Shown here: positions 1 through 11,700 of the stretch, one piece after another
How positions within the stretch are numbered: the stretch's first letter is position 1
Layout: each line of letters begins with the position of its first letter
Source: Ostrinia nubilalis
Lineage: Eukaryota; Arthropoda; Insecta; Lepidoptera; Crambidae
Length of the DNA stretch: 64,000 nt
Direction: 5' to 3'
NCBI RefSeq assembly: GCF_963855985.1
Contig: NC_087110.1
Span: 9,167,001 to 9,231,000, forward strand
Notes under the pieces: model-generated
Database searches by the model: none
The model's input: only the letters and a program-made list of their open reading frames with translations
What the model was told of the DNA's origin: nothing
Made by a program: the position numbers and the translations under genes

Positions 1-698
1 AAATTAGAAGGTATAAAAAGTAGGTATGTACAGAGGTAGGTACCTAACAATTGTTTGGTACAGACGAAGTCCATAGTAAGTAATTTATGCTTAGTTTAAG
101 ACCAGATGGTTGTGCATAATATCCAATTCTTGCTTTTAATTAAATGAAATGGATAATACATACCTACTCGTATTATTGCAATAGTGTCTATTACAAATCA
201 CAGACTCACAGATTTATCTCTGAGATTTGTAACATTTCGATATACCTACCGTGTCTTTCCCTAATCCCTTATCGAAATAAAACAATAAAAATATCGTTAG
301 GCACTACGCTAGCGTGACGCAATAAAAAATAATATCACTATCCCTTGAAATATTATATCCTTATTCTCGAGGAAATGTCCTAGACTATACGAGTACCTAC
401 TTCTTACTGCGAGAAAAATATTGCTATCACAATCTTGTTTTGTACTCGAGATCCAATTATGTTTTGTTCACTATGCGTAGTTAATCCAAGTGTACTAATA
501 AATAAAGCAAATTACAGACATGACGTCACTTTTTCGTGAACTCAATGCCTAACTGTAATGTTAAAGCCAATAAACATTGTTTTACCGTTAACTTAGAACT
601 AATTGAGTTTTCAGGTTTGTAATTTTGTTTTCTTTTAGAGAAATTGTGTGTTGAATAGTGACAATTTCAAAATGAAAATTACAAAATTAACTTATAGT

Positions 699-2109
699 CC
701 AGTAGAATTAGCTTTTAAATCGGAAATAATTCCAACAAAAGATTTTATTGTTTTAATGGCTTCATTGGTTGCCCATTAAGACTCTCCTAAGTTTTCGACT
801 TCGACGGAGTTGTGCTTAAGTGGTGGGGGCCCCCGAAAGGGGCATTTTTTCGGTTTTCCGGTTATACCGCGTAAAGGACTTACCCTATCAAAAAGTGGTC
901 TTCATGACGGTTGAAGGGCACTTAATCCTGCATTGAATAAGACCAAATTCATATGTTTTGGACAAACCGTTCTCGCGCTAAAGTTCGGCAAAGTAGAAAA
1001 TATACGTATAATTAATGACCCTCTCCACGTCCAATGGTTTGTTACCCACAGGCTTCCAAGTCTTGAAAAGGGCCACCTCAACCAGTATAACCCTATCAAG
1101 GCTTACGAGCTTGATGCGCCTATCCTTGTTCGTCCCAGCCGTTCCTTAACTGCGGATGCTGCACCTCTTCCTGGCACTCACCTGAACGACTCTGTGTTAC
1201 CTACTGTAGCTGCCCCTCTTCCTTGTATCCTCCTGCATGACTACGTTGCCTAGCCGTATGCCTGGTCTAAGGTTCGACGCAAAAAATCAACAACAACAAG
1301 TTCATATTAAAACGCTGAAGAGTTTTTTGTTTGTTTGTTTGAACGCTGAGAACGCTTGAAATCATTATTTTTGTGTTGAATAGCTCATACATTGAGGAAG
1401 GCTATAGGATATATACAATCACTCTACGACTAATAGAGGCGAAGCAGTAAAGAAAAATGTTGCAAGCACGGGAAATAGTATTTAAACTATTTTCACTCCT
1501 ACGAAGTTGATTTTGTGGCGTCGAACCTTGGACCAGGCATATGGCTAAGCAATGAAATCGTACAGGAGGGTACAAGGAAGCGGGGCAGCCACATTAGGTA
1601 ACACAGAGTCGTTCAGGAGAGTGCCAGGAAGAGGTGCAGCAACCGCAGTTAAGGAACGGCTGGGACGAACAAGGATAAGCGAATCAAACTCGTGAGCCTT
1701 GTTAGGGTTACACTGGTTAAGGCGACCCTTTACAAGGCTTGGAAGCATGTGGGTAACAAGCCATTGGACGTGGAGAGGGTCATTAATTATACGTATATTT
1801 TCTACTTTGCCGAACTTTAGCGCGAGAACGGTTTGTCCAAAACATATGAATTTGGTCTTATTCAATGCAGGATTAAGTGCCCTTTAACCGTCATGAAGAC
1901 CACTTTTCGATAGGGTAAGTCCTTTACGCGGTATAACCGGAAAACCGAAAAAACGCCCCTTTCGGGGGCCCCCACCACTTAAGCACAACTCCGTCGAAGT
2001 CGAAAACTTAGGAGAGTCTTAATGGGCAACCAATGAAGCCATTAAAGCAAAAAAATCTTTTGTAGGAATTATTTCCGATTTAATCAATTTTTGTGTTTAA
2101 TTCTACTGG
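699..2109. mobile_element. 1.4-kb fold-back element with about 580-bp inverted arms
   Basis: Begins CCAGTAGAATTA and ends TAATTCTACTGG. The arms, 699 to about 1280 and about 1516-2109, are inverted copies with scattered substitutions. Each arm carries the same 106-codon open frame (933-1253 plus, 1545-1865 minus; MNKTKFICFGQTVLALKFGK) with about 17 amino-acid differences. The 235-bp loop holds a piece of another lepidopteran repeat. No target duplication could be assigned. Confidence 0.75.
1318..1510 (+). repeat. Helitron-like repeat fragment in the loop of the fold-back
   Basis: Contains a block beginning GTTTGTTTGTTTGAACGC with a later GAGGAAGGCTATAGGATATA, shared with 63790-63930. The CTAG-type terminus is not present, so class assignment is tentative. 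Confidence 0.4.
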
Positions 2110-2763
2110 CCTATTAGCTTTGAAAATTAAAATGAAAAACAAAAGCAAATGCTACCGTGTAGTCATTACTAGTCATAGATCTACTAACGCCATCTGGTTC
2201 TTTCAGCGTGCATCAAATTCTTCAGTTTAAGGGTGAGGCAAGTTGAAATGTGACCCAAATTGAAGTATGGAAAGTTGGAAACTAAGAAAATATTCTACCT
2301 ACTAGGGATATATCTTAAAAGCTTCTGGAGTGATTTATAGTGACAGCTACTACATTGCACTTGCATTTTGAATATCTCTACAATCTAAGAAAATGGATTT
2401 CGTTCCAGTTTTCCTGATTGTTAGATTTATCTTTCTGGACTGTAATATTTATTACAGTCACAAATAGTGCGATTCAATTTGATTTTATACTTTAAACTGC
2501 TCTATTAATTCCATCCTGAAATAAAATGTGCACATAATTTGCATTTTAAAAATAACTGTTCATTCTAGCCGTCAAAATCGAGTTACTTCCCAATATTAAA
2601 TTTCTACTAGCTGTAAATCAAATTTACTTCGCGGTCTGTCGTAAAGACACGTCGTACATAGTTCCTTTTTGCACTACAAAATTCATAGGAGAGTCACGCA
2701 AAGACTGATATAAGGATGAAAATTGAATAACGTGTCTACTTCCTAATCTTTTATGTCCAACAG

Positions 2764-5700
2764 CATCAAGAGAGACCGCGTTCACGCACGCCGTGACGTC
2801 AGCGGGGGTGTCCCTCTGGGTGTCCCGGGCGTGCCGGGACGGGCGGCTGTCCAGCTGCGGGTGCAGCCGCGCGCCGCGTCCCAGCCACCTGCGGGACGAG
2901 TGGGTGTGGGGCGGGTGCGGGGACAACCAGCGATACGGGTACAAGTGAGTTATTATCGTCCCCTATGGTAACACATAACAGGAATTTTGTTTTCATAGGG
3001 GTCACTTCAAAATTAGGGATTGATGGTGAAAACGGGCATTAGTCTCTTCTGAAGGATCATGTAACTCTACAACCAGCGGTACGGGTACAAGTAAGTTATC
3101 ATCAGGTCACTTATGCCCGTTTTCACCATCAATCCCTAATTTTAAGTGACCCCTATGGTAACACATAACAGGAATTTTGATTTAATAGGGGTCACTTAAA
3201 AATTAGGGATTGATGGTGAAAACGGGCATTAGTCTCCACTACAGGAACACGACACTCTCTAAAGGTAAATGGAGAACGCACGCCGTGACGTCAGTGGGGT
3301 GTCCCTCTGGGTGTCCAGACAAGCGGCAGTACGGGTATAAGTGAGTGTAAATTATCATCAGGTCATTTAGTCTCCACTTCAGAAACACGACCCTTTGTAA
3401 AGGTAATAGGACGCACGCCGTGACGTCAGCGGGGGTGTCCCTCTGGGTGTCCCGGGCGTGCCGGGACGGGCGGCTGTCCAGCTGCGGGTGCAGCCGCGCG
3501 CCGCGTCCCAGCCACCTGCGGGACGAGTGGGTGTGGGGCGGGTGCGGGGGCAACCAGCGGTACGGGTACAAGTGAGTTATTATCGTCCCCTATGGTAACA
3601 CATAACAGGAATTTTGTTTTAATAGGGGTCACTTCAAAATTAGGGATTGATGGTGAAAACGGGCATTAGTCTCTTCTGAAGGATCATGTAACTCTCTAAC
3701 TCTACAACCCGCGGTACGGGTACAAGTGAGTGTAAATTATCATTAGGTCATTTATGCCCGTTTTCACCATCAATCCCTAATTTTAAGTGACCCTTATGGC
3801 AACACTTAACAGGAATTTTGTTTTAATAGGGGTCACTTAAAAATTAGGGATTGATGGTGAAAACGGGCATTAGTCTCTTCTGAAGGATCATGTAACTCTG
3901 TAAAGGTAAATAAAAGACGCACGCCGTGACGTCAGCGGGCGTGTCCCTCTAGGTGTCCCGACAACCAACGATACAAAATTGATTTGAGATGTAGTGCAAA
4001 AAATGCATGTATTTTCACTAACGTATGTAACGTTAGTGTGTCCCAATATATTTTTAACATTAAAAGGCTACGCTACCGTAGACACTTCTTGTTGCTGACA
4101 CGCTACACCACTATAGAAAACGGCGTCAAGTGGAAGCAATAGACACTTTTGGGGGTTATACGTCTGCATGAGAAATCAGTAATAACAAAATATGGAATCC
4201 ACTGGGGTGGCTTGTATGCGTGTCTACGATTGCGAAGCTTTAACCCACCTCGGGATCATTCCATTATCGCGGGTGCAACATTTAGACGACTGTTTTAGTT
4301 TAACCTAATTAAATTAAATAAGTCTATGAAAGACTACATTTTAATAGGTTTACTTTATATTAATTAACAAAAATTTTAATATGATATTTTAAAAGCTTTT
4401 GTCCTTTTACCTAGGTTAAACTAAAACAGGCGTCTAAATGTTGCACCCGCGATAATGGAATGACCCCTCGACAACTCAAACTCGTCTACTATTGTCAGCA
4501 CAAAATACAGCCACTGAATACTACGTAAGTAGAGCTACGAGCTATGTATAATATTATGTTTACCAACAAATTCTGGGAATTCGCCGACCTAGTACTAGAA
4601 CTTCTACAAACAACTCCGCGCGGTTCCTGCGAGCCTTGTACATCTTACTATACTTTCCACTACAACTACAATATCCTTGAAGTCCGTACTAGTAAACACT
4701 TCTATGATACACCTCCTCGGCACCTCTGAGAGCCTGGTAGGAGATTATTATTTTATTTAAATACGTCCTCTCCCGGGCACGGAGACCCGGATCGGTGTCG
4801 TGCAACCTCCTTGCGACTCATGCCCGCCTGGTACTTTTCCCCCACTTTATCGAAAATTTCCCCGCGGAAAACTCGATAGAATGAAAAGATTTCACCTGCC
4901 AATATTGACGCAAATTGTTATTGTTTTTACGAAAATTAACTTTCTCATTTATCTTTTTTAAAAGATAACTAATTCGTAGCTAAATTCTCAAACTTTTACT
5001 GCTTTTACCACAAAAGGTACAAAAGCCCTAATTAATTTCGGAAAGGTAAGGTCGATTTGTTTGCGAGAGAAACATTTCTATCGCTTCAATTATCACGATG
5101 CCGGTGTCTCCTTTTCACCTGAACGTTTCGAAGTGTCAGGTAGAACTTACCTGTCTCACTGCGCACCTGTGTACCAGGGCCGCAACAGTCACCTGGAGCT
5201 ACGCTACTACCTGAGACACGCACACTACAACACTCACCTGAATGAGTCTAGTAGGAAGCTATTTGTGTGCGTGAAAATGTGGGCGTTACGACCCTCGCTT
5301 TTCCCCAACCCCAAAGGTGAAAGGGAAACAATATCCCATCTCACTCACTCTCACTGCGGTGATTTTCCAAGGTGTGCACGTAAGAGACACCGTAGAATTG
5401 TAAATGTGTGCGTGTTTTACCTGAAAACGGAGCCCACGTGAAAATTCCCGATTACTCCTGCAGCTTCCTTATGTCCTGGTATCCAGGTGAGAAGTAAGAC
5501 AGGTGGAAAAATTTCACCTGCTCTCTTCGGGCATGAAAAATGTCTGCATATTCCTTACCTGCTCGTAGCATTAGCAAATGACGAAGACAATTAATTAAAA
5601 ATAAGAACTTATTGAATTAACTAAGTCTCATCTAAGCTCTCGGTTAGTTTACAATGAAAAGTAAGGTTTTTTCTTTGATATATCTATAATTTTCACGTTA

Positions 5701-8700
5701 ATTATAATAATAAGGAAGAACTTATTAATATGTAATTAATATACACATTGAAACCATACCACATTCTCTCACATACCAATATCTCAAACAGTGTGTATCA
5801 ATATCCAGTGTAACATACCAACAAGTTATTAATAAAAAAGTAGTTCTAAAATAATAACAAATAATTTAATAAAACGTTACCTGAACGAAACGGAAAACGT
5901 GAAAGTTACAAATGAGAGCTGTCAGTTGATCCTCACGGGTGTCAAGCATGGCTAGAGACAGGTCGGATACCAGGCGAGCATAGGTTGTGGAGCGGTAGTC
6001 GGCTCTACGTAAGGCTTTCTCCCTAACCCGGTACGAAAATGGGGCAACTCTACAATAAATACGCAGAATATAGCAGTCAGAAACTTTTTGAACAATATCT
6101 ACCAGAGACATTTGCATTTATTTTGAACTGACGTAACAAGAAAAATATGCTTCAAAATAAATACTTACCACTTTACACTCACCACTTTACCACTTTACAA
6201 TAATTATCTCATTCAAAATTTATGGCATTACTAGTCCGATAAAATCTACTACATTGTTTTTTATAACAACGCAGGTATTTGACCGCTTTCGCACAATTAT
6301 CATTGTGCATGCGAGTATACATAGAGGTAATATGACTCGTATTTACATTAGTACGAGTGTTAGTGATAAGCTAAAATTATAAAACATAAGTAAGCAATTA
6401 TAAAGTACCTCTAACTAGTTTTGATGAGTAAAACAAGTATTGATTTGAATTCAATTCTCTTTAGATTTCGTTCGTAAACCGACATAATTTATTCTTTAAC
6501 TTGGGTGCCAAGTTATACTTCGTACAGGGGGTGGGTGTCTGGTGGCTCGTAGTCCGTAGCTCGTAGCAACGTAGCCGTAGCACGTAGCCACCCCTCAGCG
6601 TTCCTGCCGCCCTGGTAGCTTTTCACGTTCTGAAAGGGTTACTGCTGAAACTGAAAAGGGGTGAGTGGCGCTGTATGGAGTAACGTAAATGCGCCTATTA
6701 CCGCCAGTTTAAGCTGACTTCGGATAAACGTTAGAAAATTAGATATAAGACGTGGTGATAGAAAAGACACTTTAATTTATTTATAACAATGATGAAGTAA
6801 TCTTTGAATTCAAGTAGTAACAATGAGTATACAATCACACAATAATTAATAAATAGCAATTTGATCTGAAAAAGCAGTTGTTTCTATTACCGACCTATAG
6901 ACGAGGTGTGTTTCTATTAACGTTTTTTCTGTTTCTATTACCGACCGCTAAGAATATTGCTCTTCAATTGGGTATATTCCAAGAGGCACGGGTTCGATTC
7001 CCGCTCAGAGGCTCGGGAACCACTTGATTTTTCAAGTTCAATTTGTTTTGCTTTTAGTTTTAGTTAAATTGGTTTTTTTTTTCAAGTTATTATTGTTTTA
7101 TTATTAAAAGAGAAAAGGCACGATTCTCGAAAATAAATAAATAATCAAGCAGAAATAGTATAATAATAAATTCCTCTATTATACTTGATTACGCGGTACC
7201 CGGTGTTCTAGTGAGTAGTGGGGGTCATTATTTAAACTGTATTTGAGTTTTAACAAAATTTAATTTTCATTTAATATTTTATTTTTAATTTGACTATAAT
7301 TATTAAATAGTTTTTGGTTGATTTTAATTGTGTGTAATTGTGTATTTTAATTTAAACTATGAACAATTGGACACTGTCTGTATAATTATTTTAAATTATT
7401 TTTTTATTATTCAAAAGATCTTAAAAAGTTACATAGTAGTTGTGATAACGCATGATTGGTTTGGTGTCATGTCATAAATGTTAGTTATATACAAAATACA
7501 GGCTTAAAGTCTTCGCAAGTGGCGTTATAGTTATGAGGCGGTAATAGAATCCAGTATGAATATTACATTATTCTATTAGCGACCGTAAAAAAAATCAGTA
7601 ACCAGCTAAAATAACTACTTTAATGAAGACGTGATCAGTGAAGTATCATTTTTATTAGGTTTTATTTTATATCAAATAGGTACTAATTAGAACCTAACAG
7701 GTTTTTATAAAATCTATTGCCATACATTATTAGAGATATTCTATAATGTTCATTGCAGTTTTATGCCAAACCTATGACAATTAACGTATGGCGTTAATTG
7801 ATTTAATTATGTGAAATATTCTTATGAATCGATCAAGATAATAAAATGGAGGTTAAATGCGTAATTAAAGATATAAATACTAAAATAAAAAACGTTATCA
7901 AAATTCTAACAACGCCATGGGTCGTTATTAGGAACCAAATTATTAAAAGTGTTTCTATTACCGCCCTTATTTAAAATTGTATTTAAGCCACAAAAATACA
8001 GCGAGAGGGCTATATTGAGGGTTTATTAAGGAAATTAAAGTACGAATTAATATTGTTATGCAAAAACATGTTGGTATACTCATTTTAAATGTGTTAAAAT
8101 CGCTAATTAATAACAAGGTGCACCTTAAGTAGCTGGGAGCGCGTCAGTATGAAAAGTGCGTCCGTTGCGGGCGCGTCCCATTTAATGTCAAATAACTCCG
8201 TTTACTGGTTATTTACGAACACAAACTTTAATCGTTTTGATAGTCAATAAACATATCTAGATATTTTTTAGGTAACGTGTTTTCTGGAACCTGTTATTAT
8301 GTCTTTTATGAAAGAAAGAAAAATAGGGCGGTAATAGAATACAAATATTGGGGGGTCGTTAATAGGCGCACTTACGTTAAATATGGGCTGAATTTTAACT
8401 GCGTTGTTAAATAAAATATTTTTTTAACTGTACTATTAAATTACTACTACGTAAATTTTTCATTTAAAATTAGTTAGTTTGTGTAAAATATGGGTTTTAA
8501 TTGTATTTTGCCAATATGTCTGCAATCGCCGTTTACACAGAACATTGTCTAATTCTTAAAAAAAAAAAAGACAGACACAATTACATATTTTGAAACTCTT
8601 TTTTCACGCCACATCATAAAATATGTATGTGTTACTTACCTGTCGCGTATGTCGGGTAAAGCAAAGCTCCCTGAAAAGCTCTGTCTGTAGCTACAGCCCG

Positions 8701-11700
8701 TAACCCGTAGCAACGGGCGATTCTACGCCGTAGTGTATCCCGTAGCCGCCTCTGTAGTCATGTGCTCCGAGTACTTTTTCGCGTAGCGAAAGGGTTATCT
8801 GCTGAAACCGAGTAAGGGTTGAGTGAAAAGCAGAGTGAATTTTCAGTATTATTAATTTCAATGTTCAGTATATTTCAGCAGAAAAGTGTCCCAAATTCGT
8901 GAAGTTTTATAAAATTCATTTTACATTTAAACATTTATTTGAAGTACTGTAATTTGTTTTCTTTAATTCATATACCTCAAAATAAAATAAAAATTAAAAG
9001 GTCCACTGCCCACTAACAATGGAATGGTAGTTAAATGAATATCTGCTGCCAAGCGTGCGGTTCTAGAATCTTTTCACGTACCAAAAGGGTGAATTGAAAT
9101 AGTACGACCAAAACGTGAAAACTTTCAGCATTCAACTTACTATAAATGGGATGGACCATCGACAATAGTCAATTTTTTAATAGCGTAGATCGATTTACCA
9201 CCCTAATTTCTCGCATTAAATTGGTCAAAAATACAGTATTAATCGTTCAAAAATGTAGATTTAGGGTCTATCGCACTATAGTCTGACTAAACTAGTACAT
9301 TGCAACTCGTTTCAAAAAAAAATATTTTAACTTTTTGTTTCACAATAATACCACACCTAAAGATATCTTTCTGTCTAACCAGGAAAATGAAAATGTGTTT
9401 ATTTCAATTCATTCAAAATGTTAAATATTCTAAAAATTTATTACAATATGTCATATCTGTTCATTTATTTCTTTATTATTAATTTATTTATTGATAAAGA
9501 TACACCAACAGCAATACACATTTAAGACACTCACTTACATATTGGGGTTACAGTTTAAATATTATGTTCATAAAAATAAATAAAATAATTCATATGAAAA
9601 TGGTAACCGGCTGTATTTTTTCATGGCGCGCCTCAGTATACCAGGAGGTCATAAAACTGAAAGACTCCTTCAGTGGCGCATCGAATACGTTTTCACTTTC
9701 CCCACCCTAATCGAAGTGGTTTCAGGGAAATTGCAGGACATTTCCACGAAAAATGATGGCAGACAACAAAGAAAATAAAAAAATGAGTTGTTTTATTTTC
9801 TTTTAAGGTACATTTTCACAAAAACATGGAATTTTCTGCATATTTCGAGTCGAAGGTACCAGGGAGGCAAAGAAGCGAGGATACTCGTATCAAAAGATCG
9901 TCCTTTCGCCATGGTAACGCCGACAACGCCGACAACGCCAAGTTTTTCGTCATGGCAACGTCACACTTTCGAACTGGCGTACCAGGATCACATAAACCAT
10001 CAGCAGTTAAATACCGCGTTTCGCGCTTTGCACGTTTGGAGTTTTCCCAGTTCACTGAAGACGTTCCCTAAAAAATAGAGCTGGGAAAAACGGGAAAAGA
10101 AGATTTGGATTTTCTTAGACGAGGGTTTGTAAAAATCCAAGCCTTGAATACTAGGAGCGTATAACGTTGGAGAAGGTCGGAAAAACGTCGAACAAACGCG
10201 AACAAAAAAACTAATGCGCATGTTTTGGGTGTGTGAAAAATAAAAAAGTGAAGTGGGCGGAGCTTAGAACACACACATGGAAAGGGTAGGAAAAACGTTT
10301 TCCCAGCGTGGTCGTGGTGGAGCTTTTTAAGTTTTTTGGAATACTTTAAAAAAGCTTTTCCGATTTGTCTGTTTGAATTTTCTTTACCAGGAGCGCATGA
10401 TCGGCCGTAGGTGGAAAATGTTAGGAATGCGCTCAAGAATTTGTGGCGCTCTGAAAAGCCGCTTCGTAGGGGAGATTTTCCCGCATTCGAGTATTTTTCT
10501 TACCAGGCGCACATGAACTAGAGAGGGTGCGAAGCAATCGCAAGAATGTCGAGAATTTAGGGTTGGGGTTGGATTCTTGCGGTGTTGAACTTGTTGAAAA
10601 TGTGTAAAAATACATATTTCTAATAATGTTGTTAAAATACAATTCAATGCTTTAAAGATTTTAACAGGAAATTTTCGCTCATTGTGTTTTTCATTAGGTA
10701 ATTAAGGTCCAAAAGTAATTTATACAAAAGTTTTAACAGAAATAACACTTTCGTAATTAAAGATTTAAAGATTTATTTATAAAGATGTAGTTATTCACTT
10801 TTTGTATTATACTTTGTTGTCATGTAATATTTTCTAACGAAATACCTGTTATTCCGTATACAAAACGAAACCGGTTCGCTAATCCGGGCCAAGCCCGGAT
10901 AACCCGGGTTTAGCGGGTTAAGAATGCTTAAATCCGTTATCAAATACCAGGAGTTCATAGGTCGAAAGGGGTGTTTAATCCGCCTCGCTATTTTTGCCGG
11001 TTAGGGCAACCCTTCAACTTTCCTACTAAAATTCCAATTAAATGAAGAAAACACTAGAAAATCATATAAAGGCGATAGTAATTAATGTAATTTAAAATAC
11101 TTAACCGTTTTTCTTAACAAAATATTAAAGAGAAAATAAACAAAATATTGGAGAGCTTTTCCCGCGCATTTTCTCCATCCAAAATAGCCTCACATTACAA
11201 AACCAATCTTAATTAGTTTAACGTAGATACGAATTTTCTTCATCAGCAAATTCCCTGTACTACGAATCGATATTCGTAGCCAAGTGGGCGGAGTCAAGGG
11301 GTGAGGAAAGCTTCACCCCTCTCTTTCAGATTAACCCTCTCTTTCTACCCTTGGGAAAAGCTTTCGGAGTACCAGGAGCCAAGACTGGCAACGGATAGTT
11401 AGGAGGTGTGCTTAGAAAAACCCGTAGATGTAGAATGTATATCACAGTATCGCCAGCTCTCTACATTTATTACACACAGTATCGTTTTGCGTAGTTATAA
11501 ACGGTTTTGATTGTTATATAAATAGGTGTATGTATAGATCTATTAAAATCAAACTAAGTAAGTGGTAATGATTCCCTGAAATAGTCTCCAGGGTATTCCT
11601 ATAAGCAGGTTTCAATAAGATGCTATCGAGTCGAAAGCGAGTTGTGAATTATTGTGATGCCATCTTTACAAATCATGATTCTCAGGTTCACAGAGAGTTT

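Noticed and set aside
3239..3632. Minus-strand Pro/Ala-rich frames in the Wnt5 exon array
   Set aside because: Antisense of GC-rich Wnt5 exon copies; duplicated only because the exon is duplicated.
5061..5441. 126-codon open frame in the Wnt5 intron
   Set aside because: No recognisable domain, biased composition and repeated CACCTG words; no splice context.
10000..10647. Several overlapping minus-strand frames of 70-120 codons
   Set aside because: Overlapping on both strands, low complexity, no domains and no splice consistency.
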